From positions 25,110,001-25,174,000 of the forward strand of contig CP093831.1 in assembly GCA_033063855.1 (NCBI GenBank): a stretch of DNA of 64,000 nt, written 5' to 3'. A model generated the notes under the pieces. That model worked only from the letters and a program-made list of their open reading frames with translations. It did not search any database and was not told the origin of the DNA. The translations under genes were made by a program, and so were the position numbers. Source of the stretch: Smittia aterrima (taxonomy: Eukaryota; Arthropoda; Insecta; Diptera; Chironomidae). Position 1 is the stretch's first letter, and each line of letters starts with the position of its first letter. This document shows, in pieces, positions 33,349 to 43,274 of this stretch.

Positions 33349-34194
33349 ATGGAGTTCTTTAAATATTTGCTGATCTGTTTTGTTCTCAGTGGACACGCCG
33401 AGAGCTTACAACTCAATTGCGTGTTTGAAATTGTTACCACAATAAATACGTGTAAAGTGTTTACACTGAAAGTTGATGAAACCGATGTAGCGGTCATTTC
33501 AGTTTGGGGAGCATTCACATCTCAGATTAAAACCGCCAATGACGTCAAGGCATTTTGGATAGACCAAATGGTGGAGACTGAACGTGTTCCTTTAAAAGTT
33601 TGTGATAGCTTTCCAAACTTGGAAATATTTAAAGTGAGCGGCAATTCAGTGAAACGAATTAATCGCGAAGCATTTAAAAACTGCAATAAAGTTTGGTTTG
33701 TTGTTTTGAGTCACACTTCTCTTGAGACTTTGCCTGAGGATCTGTTTACGGATTTACCCGAATTAGGAACAGTTCACATTAATAAAAATGAAAAACTTGT
33801 CACTTTGCCAGGTGATTTGATCCTGCAAAATCCGAAGATGGAAACATTAGAAGTGGAAAATAATAAACAACTGATGTTCATCGACATAAATCTGCCATCG
33901 ACATTAGCTAAAGTTGATTTTCGTGGCAACGCGTGCATCGACAAAATTTTTCCTAGCGACATCAAAAACTTTGAAATTTTTACTAAAGAAATTAAAATAA
34001 TTAATTACAAATGCCTCTCTAAGGCGATCGTTTTAAACAAATCTTTATGCGAAGAGGAAATTAAAGAATTGAAAGAGAAGAAGAATTTGTTGGAAAAAGA
34101 GAATGCCTTCATGGTCACAAGAATAACGAATTTGCTGTCAACCATCGATAGCCAGAATATTGCCTACACGACTAAGAAAGAGACACAAATCTGA
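33349..34194 (+). CDS. Secreted or membrane LRR protein with coiled coil, 281 aa
   Basis: A single exon. The signal peptide MEFFKYLLICFVLSGHAES is followed by a Cys-containing cap and about five leucine-rich repeats (residues about 85-195, for example LETLPEDLFTDLPELGTV). A charged coiled coil follows (EEEIKELKEKKNLLEKEN, about 236-265). The frame stops at KKETQI. Two bases out of frame, an open tail continues to 34325 with a hydrophobic helix (LIAILMFAGISCIF), so a 2-bp insertion in an ACAC run may have cut off a membrane anchor. The layout recalls insect extracellular LRR proteins with coiled coils; no specific name is justified. Confidence 0.65.
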   Translation: MEFFKYLLICFVLSGHAESLQLNCVFEIVTTINTCKVFTLKVDETDVAVISVWGAFTSQIKTANDVKAFWIDQMVETERVPLKVCDSFPNLEIFKVSGNSVKRINREAFKNCNKVWFVVLSHTSLETLPEDLFTDLPELGTVHINKNEKLVTLPGDLILQNPKMETLEVENNKQLMFIDINLPSTLAKVDFRGNACIDKIFPSDIKNFEIFTKEIKIINYKCLSKAIVLNKSLCEEEIKELKEKKNLLEKENAFMVTRITNLLSTIDSQNIAYTTKKETQI

Positions 34195-34325
34195 AAACTT
34201 TGAGAAATTCCAGGGAGCGACTCATGCAAACTTTGATAGCAATCTTGATGTTTGCTGGCATTTCGTGCATATTTCGTTATAGGCAATTAAAATTGCAGCA
34301 AGGTAGAGGTGTCTCTGTTGGTTGA
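34195..34325 (+). other. Frame-shifted C-terminal tail with a membrane helix
   Basis: Reading from about 34185 in the other frame gives TNLKTLRNSRERLMQTLI, then a hydrophobic helix, then a basic RYRQLKLQQ tail and a stop at 34323-34325. The decayed copy near 33010-33080 has similar DNA, so the segment was likely part of the ancestral protein. Confidence 0.5.
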
Positions 34326-34559
34326 ATAATAATATTTTCTTTTGTATTGGTTTTGTCTTCCATTTTCTTGATTTTTTTTCTCATTGTGGCAATATATTTT
34401 ATTCTTATTGCCAATGCGAACTTAAAAGGTTAAATAAAGTTGTGAAATAAATTCGATTACAAATTATCTTTGGCTATTTCTTTATTTGTGAGCAAAGAAC
34501 CAACAATCTTGAGTTTGCACACTTTGGCTGTTTGTTATCTCAATTTTTAGATTCCGCTT

Positions 34560-34874
34560 TCAAAAAGAGGAAATTGTAGAATTGAAAGAGAAAGACGAAA
34601 CTTTGAAAATCGACGAAATATCATGACGAACAATGTCGATAATTATTTTTCAGAGAAAGAGACAAAAGTCAGCAAACTTGAAAAGCATCTTGTCAACTGC
34701 AATCAGAATAACAAATTTTCACAAGCAAATCTCACACAAACCAACAACTTAAAATCTAACGAGTCAAATGGCAAGGCGTCGCCTAAGAAGAGTTCACAGT
34801 TTGAATTAAAGTTTACAAACCTTTGTAAGATCCAAGCTTATGGAAACCAAATTCATCTCCTCGAGTCTGAATAA
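34560..34874 (+). pseudogene. Fragment of an LRR coiled-coil relative
   Basis: KEEIVELKEKDETLK near 34570 echoes the coiled coil of 33349-34194. It is followed by an 83-codon open frame (34623-34874) rich in Asn, Lys and Ser with no recognised domain. No LRR or signal peptide is present. It is probably a third, decayed copy. Confidence 0.4.
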
Positions 34875-35010
34875 TTGTTAACACAACTAAAAATACAACT
34901 TTCAACAACATTTTTGTTCTTCGAATGATTTAAGTCATCGCAAATTTTCAGCTTCTATATGAGAGCTATCACGTTGAAAACCCGAAATTTTGCGAAGTTC
35001 TTGAAAACGA

Positions 35011-35240
35011 TAAGCACTTGAAAACGATCGAAATCAATGGTACGACGACTTAGATGATGATTATGATATCAACAACTCCAATGATTCCCCAATAATGCAA
35101 ACATGTTAATAAGATTAACATTTTGCTAGAGCCTTGTTGAAGATTCTAATTTACGTTCTTTTAATTATTTTGTAAATCGAAAAATGTCTCAAACGAATCT
35201 CTGAATACTCAATAAAAGTTATATTCTTGAAAGCTTGTTT
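35011..35240 (+). pseudogene. 3' tail copy of F-box gene 2
   Basis: AAGCACTTGAAAACGATCG and then the acidic C-terminus (TGGTACGACGACTTAGATG) and 3' UTR of the gene ending at 32165 recur here, with an internal deletion. It includes the AATAAAAGTTATATTCTTG end and marks the lost body of another array member just before gene 3. Confidence 0.75.
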
Positions 35241-35265
35241 TAATCACGAAAGCTCTTCATAGGAT

Positions 35266-35273
35266 TTTCCCTG
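35266..35273 (+). promoter_or_regulatory. TTTCCCTG motif of F-box gene 3
   Basis: 56 bases before the next unit begins (ATG 35329); preceded by TCTTCATAGGA. Confidence 0.45.
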
Positions 35274-35328
35274 CAAACAAAAAAGCCGCAAATTTTAACA
35301 ACAACACAAGAAACAAAATTTAAGAAAA

Positions 35329-37037
35329 ATGAATGAAGTAAACGTTGAATTACTGAAAGGAATAAACGATCTGCCGGAGGAGGTCATGTTGATGGTATTT
35401 CAATACGTGGATTTCTATGATTTGATGAATTTTACGCTCGTTTGCAAGAAGTAAGATTTTTTTGAGAAATTTTGCTTTATTTGAATTGAAATGTTTTTTA
35501 GATGGAACGAAGTGATTGGGCAGAACAAGGAAACAATGAAGAATATTAGACTTGTTATCGATATGAATAAATATCACAGGACAAAAGATTATGCGCTAAC
35601 GGATTTAACACGCAAATACAATGCAATTAAGATATCAGGAGAAATCGGTTACAGGTACTATTGGAATGCTATATGGAACACGATGAAATACCTTGATGCT
35701 ACAGACGTGCGAGTTCTTGAAATTGATGGAGCCATGAGAATAGAAATTAATGAAATGGAAAATTTCAGCAAACTTTTTGCGTCATTTCCAAAACTAGAGA
35801 CCTTAAGTTTCAAATATGCGTGGTTCGATGTTTGCTCTAATGTTGATCTTAGCCAGCTTAATCAACTGAAGTCCTTTGAGATGACGTGGAGTCTGTGTGG
35901 AGTAGGTTGAAATATTTTTTCAATTTTTCTTAATTGACATAGACTCTATTTTAATTTCAGACTCTAAAGTTCGCAGAAAACCTGCAGTTAACAAGCTTGA
36001 AACTCATTGACTTAGGAGCCCTCGAACCTACAAAATTCGTAATCGATTTTCTAGTCGATCAAAACAACCTCGAGGAGCTTGAAATTCAACGATGTGTGTT
36101 TGAAAACATAGATTCAGAGAAGCTGAAAATGATTCAATTCCCACTAAAGAAACTTGTTCTCCATGATTATCAAAAATTTTTCGGCACAGAAGAAAACTTG
36201 CTACTTTTCATGAGCAAGTTTGTTAATACTTTGGAGGAGCTTGAGATCGCTTCTAAATTTCCAGAGTCATTCTCCGAGATGATTTTTACGAAGTTTCACA
36301 AGCTCCATACATTTAGCGTAGACCCTTCTAGTGCACCACCCTCATTCTTCCATAACATTCATTCAAACCCATCTGTTCGAAAGCTGAAGCTTTTTAAATT
36401 CGCCTATGGCTTGTGCGGATTCCAAGGTTTCCTCAGTAGTCTTCCAAATATCCAAAGTCTGGTAATAAGTAGTGAATTTATTACGAATAATCAATTAAAT
36501 TCTATCGCTAACGATCTCACAATGCTCGAGAATCTCGATATCTATTTGGAAGATAGAACAAGGGAAAATGTTACTGCCAAAGTTTTCAAAGGAGTTTACT
36601 TGCCAAGCTTGAAAACGATCGCTATCGGGAATTTCGATTGCAAAAATCCGCAAACTTTGCAGCCAATGATTGAAGCATTGCCAAATATTGAAGTCTTAAA
36701 ATTTAAATCATTTCACCTCAGAGAAATTGGCGTAGATTGGGCAGATGATGAAGAAAGTAAAATACGCATCTTGATGGGATTTAATTTTCTGGCATTTAAG
36801 GGAATTCTTCGTCAGTTTTGGAATAACTGCGAGTTTTTCAAAACTATTGAAATAAGTAAACGAGCGTTCGAATCAGTTTTGGACATGGAAATTTTTGTGC
36901 TTGATTTAAAACGAGATGGTATCCAAGTCTTAATTCATAATGTTGGAGAGAATTGTTTTTATGAATATTGTATGGTAGCTTCCGTTTATTATGACGTCTA
37001 TGCAAAATGTAATGATTCAATTATTCCACTTTATTAA
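35329..37037 (+). CDS. F-box/LRR protein 3, 532 aa
   Basis: Exons 35329-35450, 35502-35901 and 35961-37037 give 532 residues. The F-box LPEEVMLMVFQYVDFYDL plus WNEVIG is split by intron 1 at the usual phase-2 site (Lys-Trp junction). The second donor is GTAGGT rather than GTAAGT. LRRs fill the rest, including the family signature ENLLLFMSKFVNTLEELEI. The C-terminus is divergent (FYEYCMVASVYYDVYAK). Predicted substrate-recognition subunit of an SCF ubiquitin ligase. Confidence 0.85.
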
Positions 37038-37194
37038 GATTCCACTTTTGTTAAATTTATTGTTACATTTTTTCAAAAGTTGTACGAGCGAGATGTGCTC
37101 TCAAACAAATGCAAACGAATTCAGAGATACTCAATAAAAGTTATATTCTTGAAAGCTTGTTTTACTAGAGCTTTCGTGATGCTCTTCATAGGAT

Positions 37195-37202
37195 TTTCCC
37201 TG
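37195..37202 (+). promoter_or_regulatory. TTTCCCTG motif of F-box gene 4
   Basis: 48 bases before the ATG at 37250, preceded by TCTTCATAGGA as at gene 3. Confidence 0.45.
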
Positions 37203-37249
37203 AAAAAAACGAATTTCATAATTTCTGCAAGAAAACAAAATTTAAGAAA

Positions 37250-38788
37250 ATGAGTCGAGCGAACGATGAATTTTGCAAAGGAATCAATGATCTACCGGAC
37301 GAGATCCTGCAGAAAGTGTTTCAATACATGGATTACAAAACTTTGATGACTTTAACTCTCGTATGCAAAAAGTAAGTTTTTGTTTATTGTTTTATTTACA
37401 TTTCGACTAAATTTTTTTCTTTTAGTTGGAACGAACTGATTGGACATAACAAAGTGATCATGAAGAACGTCAAGATTTCATTCAATTCTTTTAACGAATA
37501 TCCAAAGCTAACTCGCATTTATCAAACGATCGAGTTCAAAAGCTATCACTACGACGAAAGGAAATGGAATGCCATATTACAAACGATAAAGCTGAGTGTC
37601 AAGGACTTAAAAGAACTTACCATTAAACATTCTAGAGTAAAGCTTGATAACAAGTTACTTGAATCAGTGACAAATCTCGAAACTTTGAAAATTGATCATT
37701 CAAACTTTAACTTTGATCTAAGAAACCATATTCGTCTGAAGTCAATGATCATGGAGTCAGCAAGCGACATTACAAGCAAAAAAACTCTTACAACACAGTT
37801 TAAATGCTTAAAATTCGACGATGTTTGTCTATCGTCTTCTGAGATAATCGATATTTTGTTGTCTCAGAAAAGCCTCGAAGTTCTTGTTCTTAAAGACTTC
37901 TCTGGTAAATACGAGAACATAGATTCAGAGAAGCTGAAGGCAATTAAATTCCCTCTCAAAAAATTGGCGTTCAACGATTATTTAAAATTTTGTGGCTCAG
38001 AAGAAAACTTGTTGCTTTTCATGAGTAAGTTTGTTGACACCTTGGAGGAGCTTGAGATTGAACACATTTTACCAGAATCAATTTACGAGATGGTTTTCAA
38101 AAATTTTCACAAGCTCAAATCCTTGAGAGTTGCCGCTCATCACTCTACCAAAGGCGTTCGGCCTGCATTGTGCCAGAATCTTTGTCCAAATCCTTCCGTT
38201 CGACAGCTGATTTATCTTTGCGGAGGCTTTGATTGGAAGGCGATCGTAGGAATATTGAGCAACCTCCCGAACATCGAAACTCTCTGTTTACACAATTCAC
38301 CTCTTTCGAACGATATAATGAAGTTGATTTCTAGAAATCTTTTTAATCTCAAAAATCTTCAAATTGAACTGGGATGTGATAAAATTTTTGATGATGTTAC
38401 AATTCCAAGTTTGAAATCGTTTTATGTTAGAACGGTCTTCAAACCACTAAATTGGAGAAAGATTACTTTAGCAGTGCCAAACATCGAAGTGTTTAGAGTC
38501 TTTTATTGTTGTGACATGTTAGATGACCAAATTGTTGGAGTTATTACGAAAGGTTGGCCTCATCTGAAATATGTCACATTTGCCGATGAATTTTCGGCTT
38601 CGAAAGAAAAGTTCGACCACTTGTTGCGCAACTGCAAAGACTTGAAATCTGTGGAAATCTGCGAGAGCGCCTTTAAGAGCGCAGATAAAGAAACAATTCT
38701 AAGCGATTTCAAAATCATTATTCGTCCAGAAGGATCATCGAGATTTGAGGATCATTTCATTTTATTTAAGAATGAAGCTTTTATATAA
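37250..38788 (+). CDS. F-box/LRR protein 4, 494 aa
   Basis: Two exons, 37250-37371 and 37426-38788, give 494 residues. Intron 2 is absent, and the junction codon before Trp is Asn instead of Lys. The F-box is LPDEILQKVFQYMDYKTL with WNELIG. The body has LRRs with IDSEKLKAIKFPLKKLAF and ENLLLFMSKFVDTLEELEI. The first ~145 codons after the intron are almost identical to those of gene 10. Likely SCF adaptor. Confidence 0.86.
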
Positions 38789-39146
38789 TTGCCATAAGTA
38801 AAACAAATTGAAATGTCATTTTGATTAAGTTTCTGAAATATATTTTGTATTGACAGTTTTAATTTAAAACAAAGCTTTTACGTAATAAAAATGTTAAATC
38901 ATAAATGGTTTTTTTAAGCAGAGGTAATCGATTGAACTTTCTTTCATTTCTGGCTGAACAATATTCAATGGATAACTAACATATTTGAAAAACTGCAATT
39001 GTCGATTATGTGAAAATAGTTTAAATTAAAAACATTTTTTTAAATCTAAGACTTTCCCGCGAAACATGCGATCATCACGCGTAGTGTTTCCCTGCTAAGG
39101 CAACAAGTGTTTATCTGTAATTCAAAACAACACGAAATTTCATAAA
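38789..39146. other. Intergenic between F-box genes 4 and 5
   Basis: AT-rich 3' flank of gene 4, then the second type of F-box promoter block (CCCGCG, GATCATCACGCGTAGTG, TTTCCCTG). No gene was seen. Confidence 0.4.
39087..39094 (+). promoter_or_regulatory. TTTCCCTG motif of F-box gene 5
   Basis: 53 bases before the ATG at 39147, preceded by ATCACGCGTAGTG. Confidence 0.45.
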
Positions 39147-40563
39147 ATGATTCAAATGCAAGAGAATGTGTTTCAAAACCTGCCGGATAAGGTCTTGGTG
39201 ATGGTTTTCGAAAGAATGGATTTCAAAACTTTGATGACTTCCAGTCTCGTGTGCAAGAAGTAATATTTTGTTGTTTGTTTCTTTTATGTTAAGAACAAAT
39301 TTGTTTGTTTTAGATGGAATAAAATGATTGGACAGAACTCAGCGATCATGAAGAGGATTAGGATTAAGTTCAAGTCTGCGAAAAGATATCCAAAACGATT
39401 AACAAGAATTTATACATTGATCGTCTTAAAAGACTATTCTGACGATCAAAAATGGAATGACATTATACGAACGATAAATCTAAATGTCAAAGATGTAAAA
39501 GAACTTCACATTAGGAATTGCACAGTAAAAGTCGGCAACAAATTATTTGAATCAGCGACAAATCTCGAGACGTTGACACTCAAATCGCCGATTATTGAGT
39601 TTGACCTTAGTCTTCTTACTTTTCTGAAGACATTATGCATTTCTCGCACTCCCTACAAAGTAAGTCCGAACCATCTAAAATTCTTTCAAAATCTTTATTT
39701 GTCTGATTTTTCTTTAGAATCTGAAGTCAACTCTTCCATCACAGTTAAAAAGCTTACAGTTCGACCAAGCTTATTGGACATCTTCTGAAATAATTAATCT
39801 GTTAGCTCATCAGAAAAGTCTCGAGATGCTTAATTTAAAAGACGTCATTACATTCGATGAACTTAACTCCGATAACTTAAAAGCAATTCAATTTCCTCTC
39901 AAGAAACTTGCCTTCAACGATTATTCATCACTTTTCGGCTCAGAAGAAAACTTGTTGCTTTTTATGAGTAATTTTGCTGATACCTTGGAGGAGCTTGAGC
40001 TAAGAATTATAATACCAGAGTCAGTTTTCGAGATGGTTTTTAAAACTTATCATAATCTTTCAACACTGAAACTTATCAACATCTCATATAGATATTCCAG
40101 AACTTTCATCTTTTGTAAACCTTTTCTTTATCCAAATTATTCTATTCGAAACCTGATTTATGAAAATAAGAGCTTTGTCTGGAAACCGATCGAAGTAATA
40201 TTGAGTAACCTTCCAAACCTCGAAACTTTGAATTTAGGAAATATTTCTGATGAAGCTTTTCACAAAATTAAAATTCCAAGTTTAAAATTTTTGTCTGTTT
40301 TGAGGCTCGAGATCAATAATCCACGTTATTGGAGAACGATTACTTTAGCGTTGCCAAACATTAAAACATTCAAAGTCATTGATTGCAATGGATTATTAGA
40401 TTACCATGATATTGACATTATCACGAAAGGTTGGCCTCATCTTGAACATGTCTGCCTTAAAAATGTTTATGATGATCTCAATATCGCTATCGATCAGTTC
40501 TTAAGTAATTGCAAAAATTTAAAATTTCTAAAAATCAATAGAACGAAGATTTTAGATCATTGA
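39147..40563 (+). CDS. F-box/LRR protein 5, 434 aa
   Basis: Exons 39147-39259, 39314-39659 and 39718-40563 give 434 residues. The short first exon (113 bp) encodes the F-box LPDKVLVMVFERMDFKTL and is joined to WNKMIG. The Lys in LPDK, where Asp/Glu-Glu is usual, is a minor oddity. The LRR body ends early compared with genes 1-4, at NRTKILDH. The C-terminal half closely matches gene 10 downstream of its insertion. Probable SCF adaptor. Confidence 0.85.
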
Positions 40564-40839
40564 TAAAAGCTCCATGTGAATACTCGATAAAAGTTATATT
40601 CTTGAAAGCTTTTTTTAATCACGAAAGCTCTTCATAGGATTTTCCTTGAAAATCATAATTTCTATAACAACGCAAGGAAACGAAATTTAAGAAAATGTGT
40701 CACCCTGTTAATGAGAGCGTTCAAAGAGAATATTAAAGAGAGCGCACTAGGCTAAGAATATGAATGTGGAAGAGAATGACGAAGTGCAGTCAAGTTTGAA
40801 ACGTCGAAGAATAAAGACGAGTGAAGAAAGTCGCATAAA
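40564..40839. other. F-box-type 5' flank upstream of the carboxypeptidase
   Basis: The block AAAAGTTATATTCTTG to TTCATAGGATTTTCCTTG is the same 5' flank that precedes F-box genes 3, 4 and 7, here with TTTCCTTG. No F-box follows; the carboxypeptidase does. Confidence 0.55.
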
Positions 40840-40843
40840 ATGA
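40760..40843 (+). CDS. Upstream ORF overlapping the carboxypeptidase start (ATGA)
   Basis: A 27-codon ORF (MNVEENDEVQSSLKRRRIKT and seven more residues) ends with TGA at 40841-40843. That stop overlaps the carboxypeptidase ATG at 40840-40842 in an ATGA arrangement. It may be a regulatory uORF allowing termination-reinitiation, or the remains of another gene's start. Confidence 0.4.
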   Translation: MNVEENDEVQSSLKRRRIKTSEESRIK

Positions 40844-42273
40844 AAGCCGCAATTATTTTGTTTTGTTTTTTGTTTACAACAATATCAGCAAAGTTATTCG
40901 TAAATCCATATCCGCGTTTTGAGACTCATTCTGGAGTTGAAGGTGATTTTGACGAATTAGACGATCAGCCATTGTTTATTACTCCATTATTGGAGAATGG
41001 AAAAGATGTGAAACAGATTCAACAAATGGCAGCCATAGATCTTCCGGAATTAAAGGATTTCCCAGGATACAGTGGCTTCATCACTGTGAACAAAACAACA
41101 AACTCGAATATGTTCTTTTGGTACTTCCCTGCTGCGCAAGCAGAGACTTCAGAGACTTCGCCACTTGTTCTCTGGCTTCAAGGTGGCCCTGGTGCCTCAT
41201 CTTTGTTTGGATTATTCACGGAAAATGGACCCTTCGAAGTAAAATCAAATGGAAAGGTCAAAGCGAGAAAATATTCTTGGCATTTGAATCATCATTTGCT
41301 CTACATCGATAACCCTGTTGGAACCGGCTTCAGTTTTGTTGATAAAGATGAGGGCTACGCAAAAAATGAGGTCGATGTCGGTAATGATTTGTACTCAGCT
41401 TTACAACAATTCTTTACACTCTTCCCGGATCTTCAGAAGAACAACTTCTACATCACAGGAGAAAGCTACGCTGGAAAATATGTTCCTGCAATCTCTCACA
41501 CGATCCACAAGAGAAATGGTGGTGCCAAGCTCAAAATAAACCTCAAAGGTCTCGCTATAGGAAATGGACTTTGTGATCCTCTTCATCAACTTGAGTATGG
41601 AGACTATCTCTACCAATTAGGCTTGATTGATACGAACGGACGAGATCAATTCCATGAATATGAAAAGAGAGGTCGCGATTGTATTAACAAAAGAGATTTC
41701 AACTGCGCATTCGATGTTTTCGACCAACTTATCAACATGGATCAATTGCCGAGTGGTTCTCTCTTCAAGAACATGACCGGCTTTACAACTTATTTTAATT
41801 ATCTTCAGCAACAAGATGACGGTTCTGATGTTTCGATGGGTACATTCTTGAAACGTTCAGATGTTCGCAAGGCACTTCATGTCGGCAATCTTACGTTCCA
41901 TGGTCTCGACGACACTGAAAACAAAGTTGAAGAACACCTGAAACTGGATGTGATGAATACAATTGCACCCTATTTGAGCGAACTCTTGGAACATTACCGC
42001 GTTTGTATTTACAATGGACAACTTGATATCATCGTGGCTTATCCATTAACCATCAACTATTTGAAGAAATTGCCGTTTAGCAGCTCTGACAGTTGGAAAA
42101 AGGGTCCCCGATATATTTGGCGTGTGGGAAATGACATCGCTGGCTTCGTTCATGAAGCTGGAAATTTAGTAGAAGTACTCGTTCGCAATGCAGGTCACAT
42201 GGTTCCACATGATCAACCGAAGTGGGCTTACGATTTAATTACTCGCTTCACTCATGGAAAGAGCTTGTACTAA
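40840..42273 (+). CDS. Serine carboxypeptidase (S10), CPVL/vitellogenic-like, 477 aa
   Basis: A single uninterrupted exon of 477 codons. The signal peptide is at about 1-17. S10 motifs: WLQGGPGASSLFG (112-124), nucleophile Ser at about 209 in GESYAGKYVPA, Asp at about 396 in YNGQLDIIV, and His at about 453 in RNAGHMVPHDQP. This is a complete catalytic triad and full family length. It is a secreted or lysosomal exopeptidase that removes C-terminal residues; in mosquitoes a relative is the vitellogenic carboxypeptidase. It sits intronless inside the F-box array behind an F-box-type flank, so it may be a retrocopy. An AATAAA lies near 42359. Confidence 0.95.
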   Translation: MKAAIILFCFLFTTISAKLFVNPYPRFETHSGVEGDFDELDDQPLFITPLLENGKDVKQIQQMAAIDLPELKDFPGYSGFITVNKTTNSNMFFWYFPAAQAETSETSPLVLWLQGGPGASSLFGLFTENGPFEVKSNGKVKARKYSWHLNHHLLYIDNPVGTGFSFVDKDEGYAKNEVDVGNDLYSALQQFFTLFPDLQKNNFYITGESYAGKYVPAISHTIHKRNGGAKLKINLKGLAIGNGLCDPLHQLEYGDYLYQLGLIDTNGRDQFHEYEKRGRDCINKRDFNCAFDVFDQLINMDQLPSGSLFKNMTGFTTYFNYLQQQDDGSDVSMGTFLKRSDVRKALHVGNLTFHGLDDTENKVEEHLKLDVMNTIAPYLSELLEHYRVCIYNGQLDIIVAYPLTINYLKKLPFSSSDSWKKGPRYIWRVGNDIAGFVHEAGNLVEVLVRNAGHMVPHDQPKWAYDLITRFTHGKSLY

Positions 42274-42837
42274 TGTCTTGGAATCTTTAAACAAAATCTC
42301 TCTGGCTATGAACAAATATGAAATTTTTATTGCAAAATGTAAAATTATTTGAACTTTTTAATAAAACAAGAAAAATTAATGCTCTAGCAAAAAAACTTGC
42401 TTTATTAATAAGTTGCTGATTCCAATTATTGATGATAACCTTCGACCTTCCTTCTTAAACGGTGACGTTCCAAATTGACTTTAAACTTGACTTGAGTTTC
42501 TCTGAGATTGATTTCAATTAATCTTCTTCGTCGCTGTCGGTGTTTACTCGTTTAAAAAGCTTTGACACAGTAGATTGGTCTAATGCTTTTAGGGACTCTA
42601 AAATTCTTCTTGAGTGCAGTTATAACCAATTCGAGTTAGGCAATCAAGTATTGTCATGCAAAAATCATCGGCTTCTTCCCACTCAGATTCTTTTTTCTCG
42701 TTATCTTAGATAAGTTTTCTTATTAAAACCATTTGAGAGAAGCATTTGTTGTCAAATGGATCACCAAGAGCTTGGAAAATATCGTTTATGTTTTCGATTA
42801 CTCCTTGATGAACCGAAGACAGTGGAAGCAAATGCAT

Positions 42838-43000
42838 TTTCAAGAAATCATACTCGTCTGAAGTCAATTGTCATGGAGTCAGCAAGCGACATTAAAAGAA
42901 AAACAACTCTTACAGCTCGTTTAAATGCTTGTTCGTCTGTCGTCTTCTGAGATAATCGATCTTTTAGTGTCCCAGAAAAGCCTAGAAGTCCAATGATCTG
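42838..43000 (+). pseudogene. F-box/LRR gene fragment
   Basis: The codons CGTCTGAAGTCAAT through the Q-K-S-L-E segment match genes 4 and 10 (LKSIVMESASDI), with frameshifts. There is no F-box and no C-terminal half. Confidence 0.75.
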
Positions 43001-43137
43001 ATGCAGATTTAATTTATTGAACTTTCGTTGATTTCAGTCTAGACAATACTTAATTATTAACATATTACTAAAAAATGATTTTTTTTAAATCTTAGATTTT
43101 GGGGCCAGAAATATAATTTTGCGATGATTGCGTAGTG

Positions 43138-43145
43138 TTTCCCTG
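43138..43145 (+). promoter_or_regulatory. TTTCCCTG motif of F-box gene 6
   Basis: 130 bases before the ATG at 43275; the extra distance is a later AGATT-repeat-bearing stretch. Preceded by GATGATTGCGTAGTG. Confidence 0.4.
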
Positions 43146-43274
43146 CCAAAGCAATTGGTAATTTCATTATTGCTGTGACAACACAAGATTAGATTAGATT
43201 AGATTTTATTCAATCACATTCCACATATTCATTATTATTTCAGTAAAAACGCAAGAGAACAAAAATTAAGAAAA

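Larger units (their letters stand above)
42274..43274. other. Intergenic with gene remnants
   Basis: Holds the carboxypeptidase poly(A) signal, an unrecognised decayed stretch (42438-42740) readable in short minus-strand pieces, an F-box fragment, an AGATT microsatellite near 43192-43206, and the gene 6 promoter. No intact gene was seen. Confidence 0.45.

Noticed and set aside
43192..43206. AGATT repeat as a CRISPR or telomere-like feature
   Set aside because: Only about three short units; a simple microsatellite in a eukaryote.
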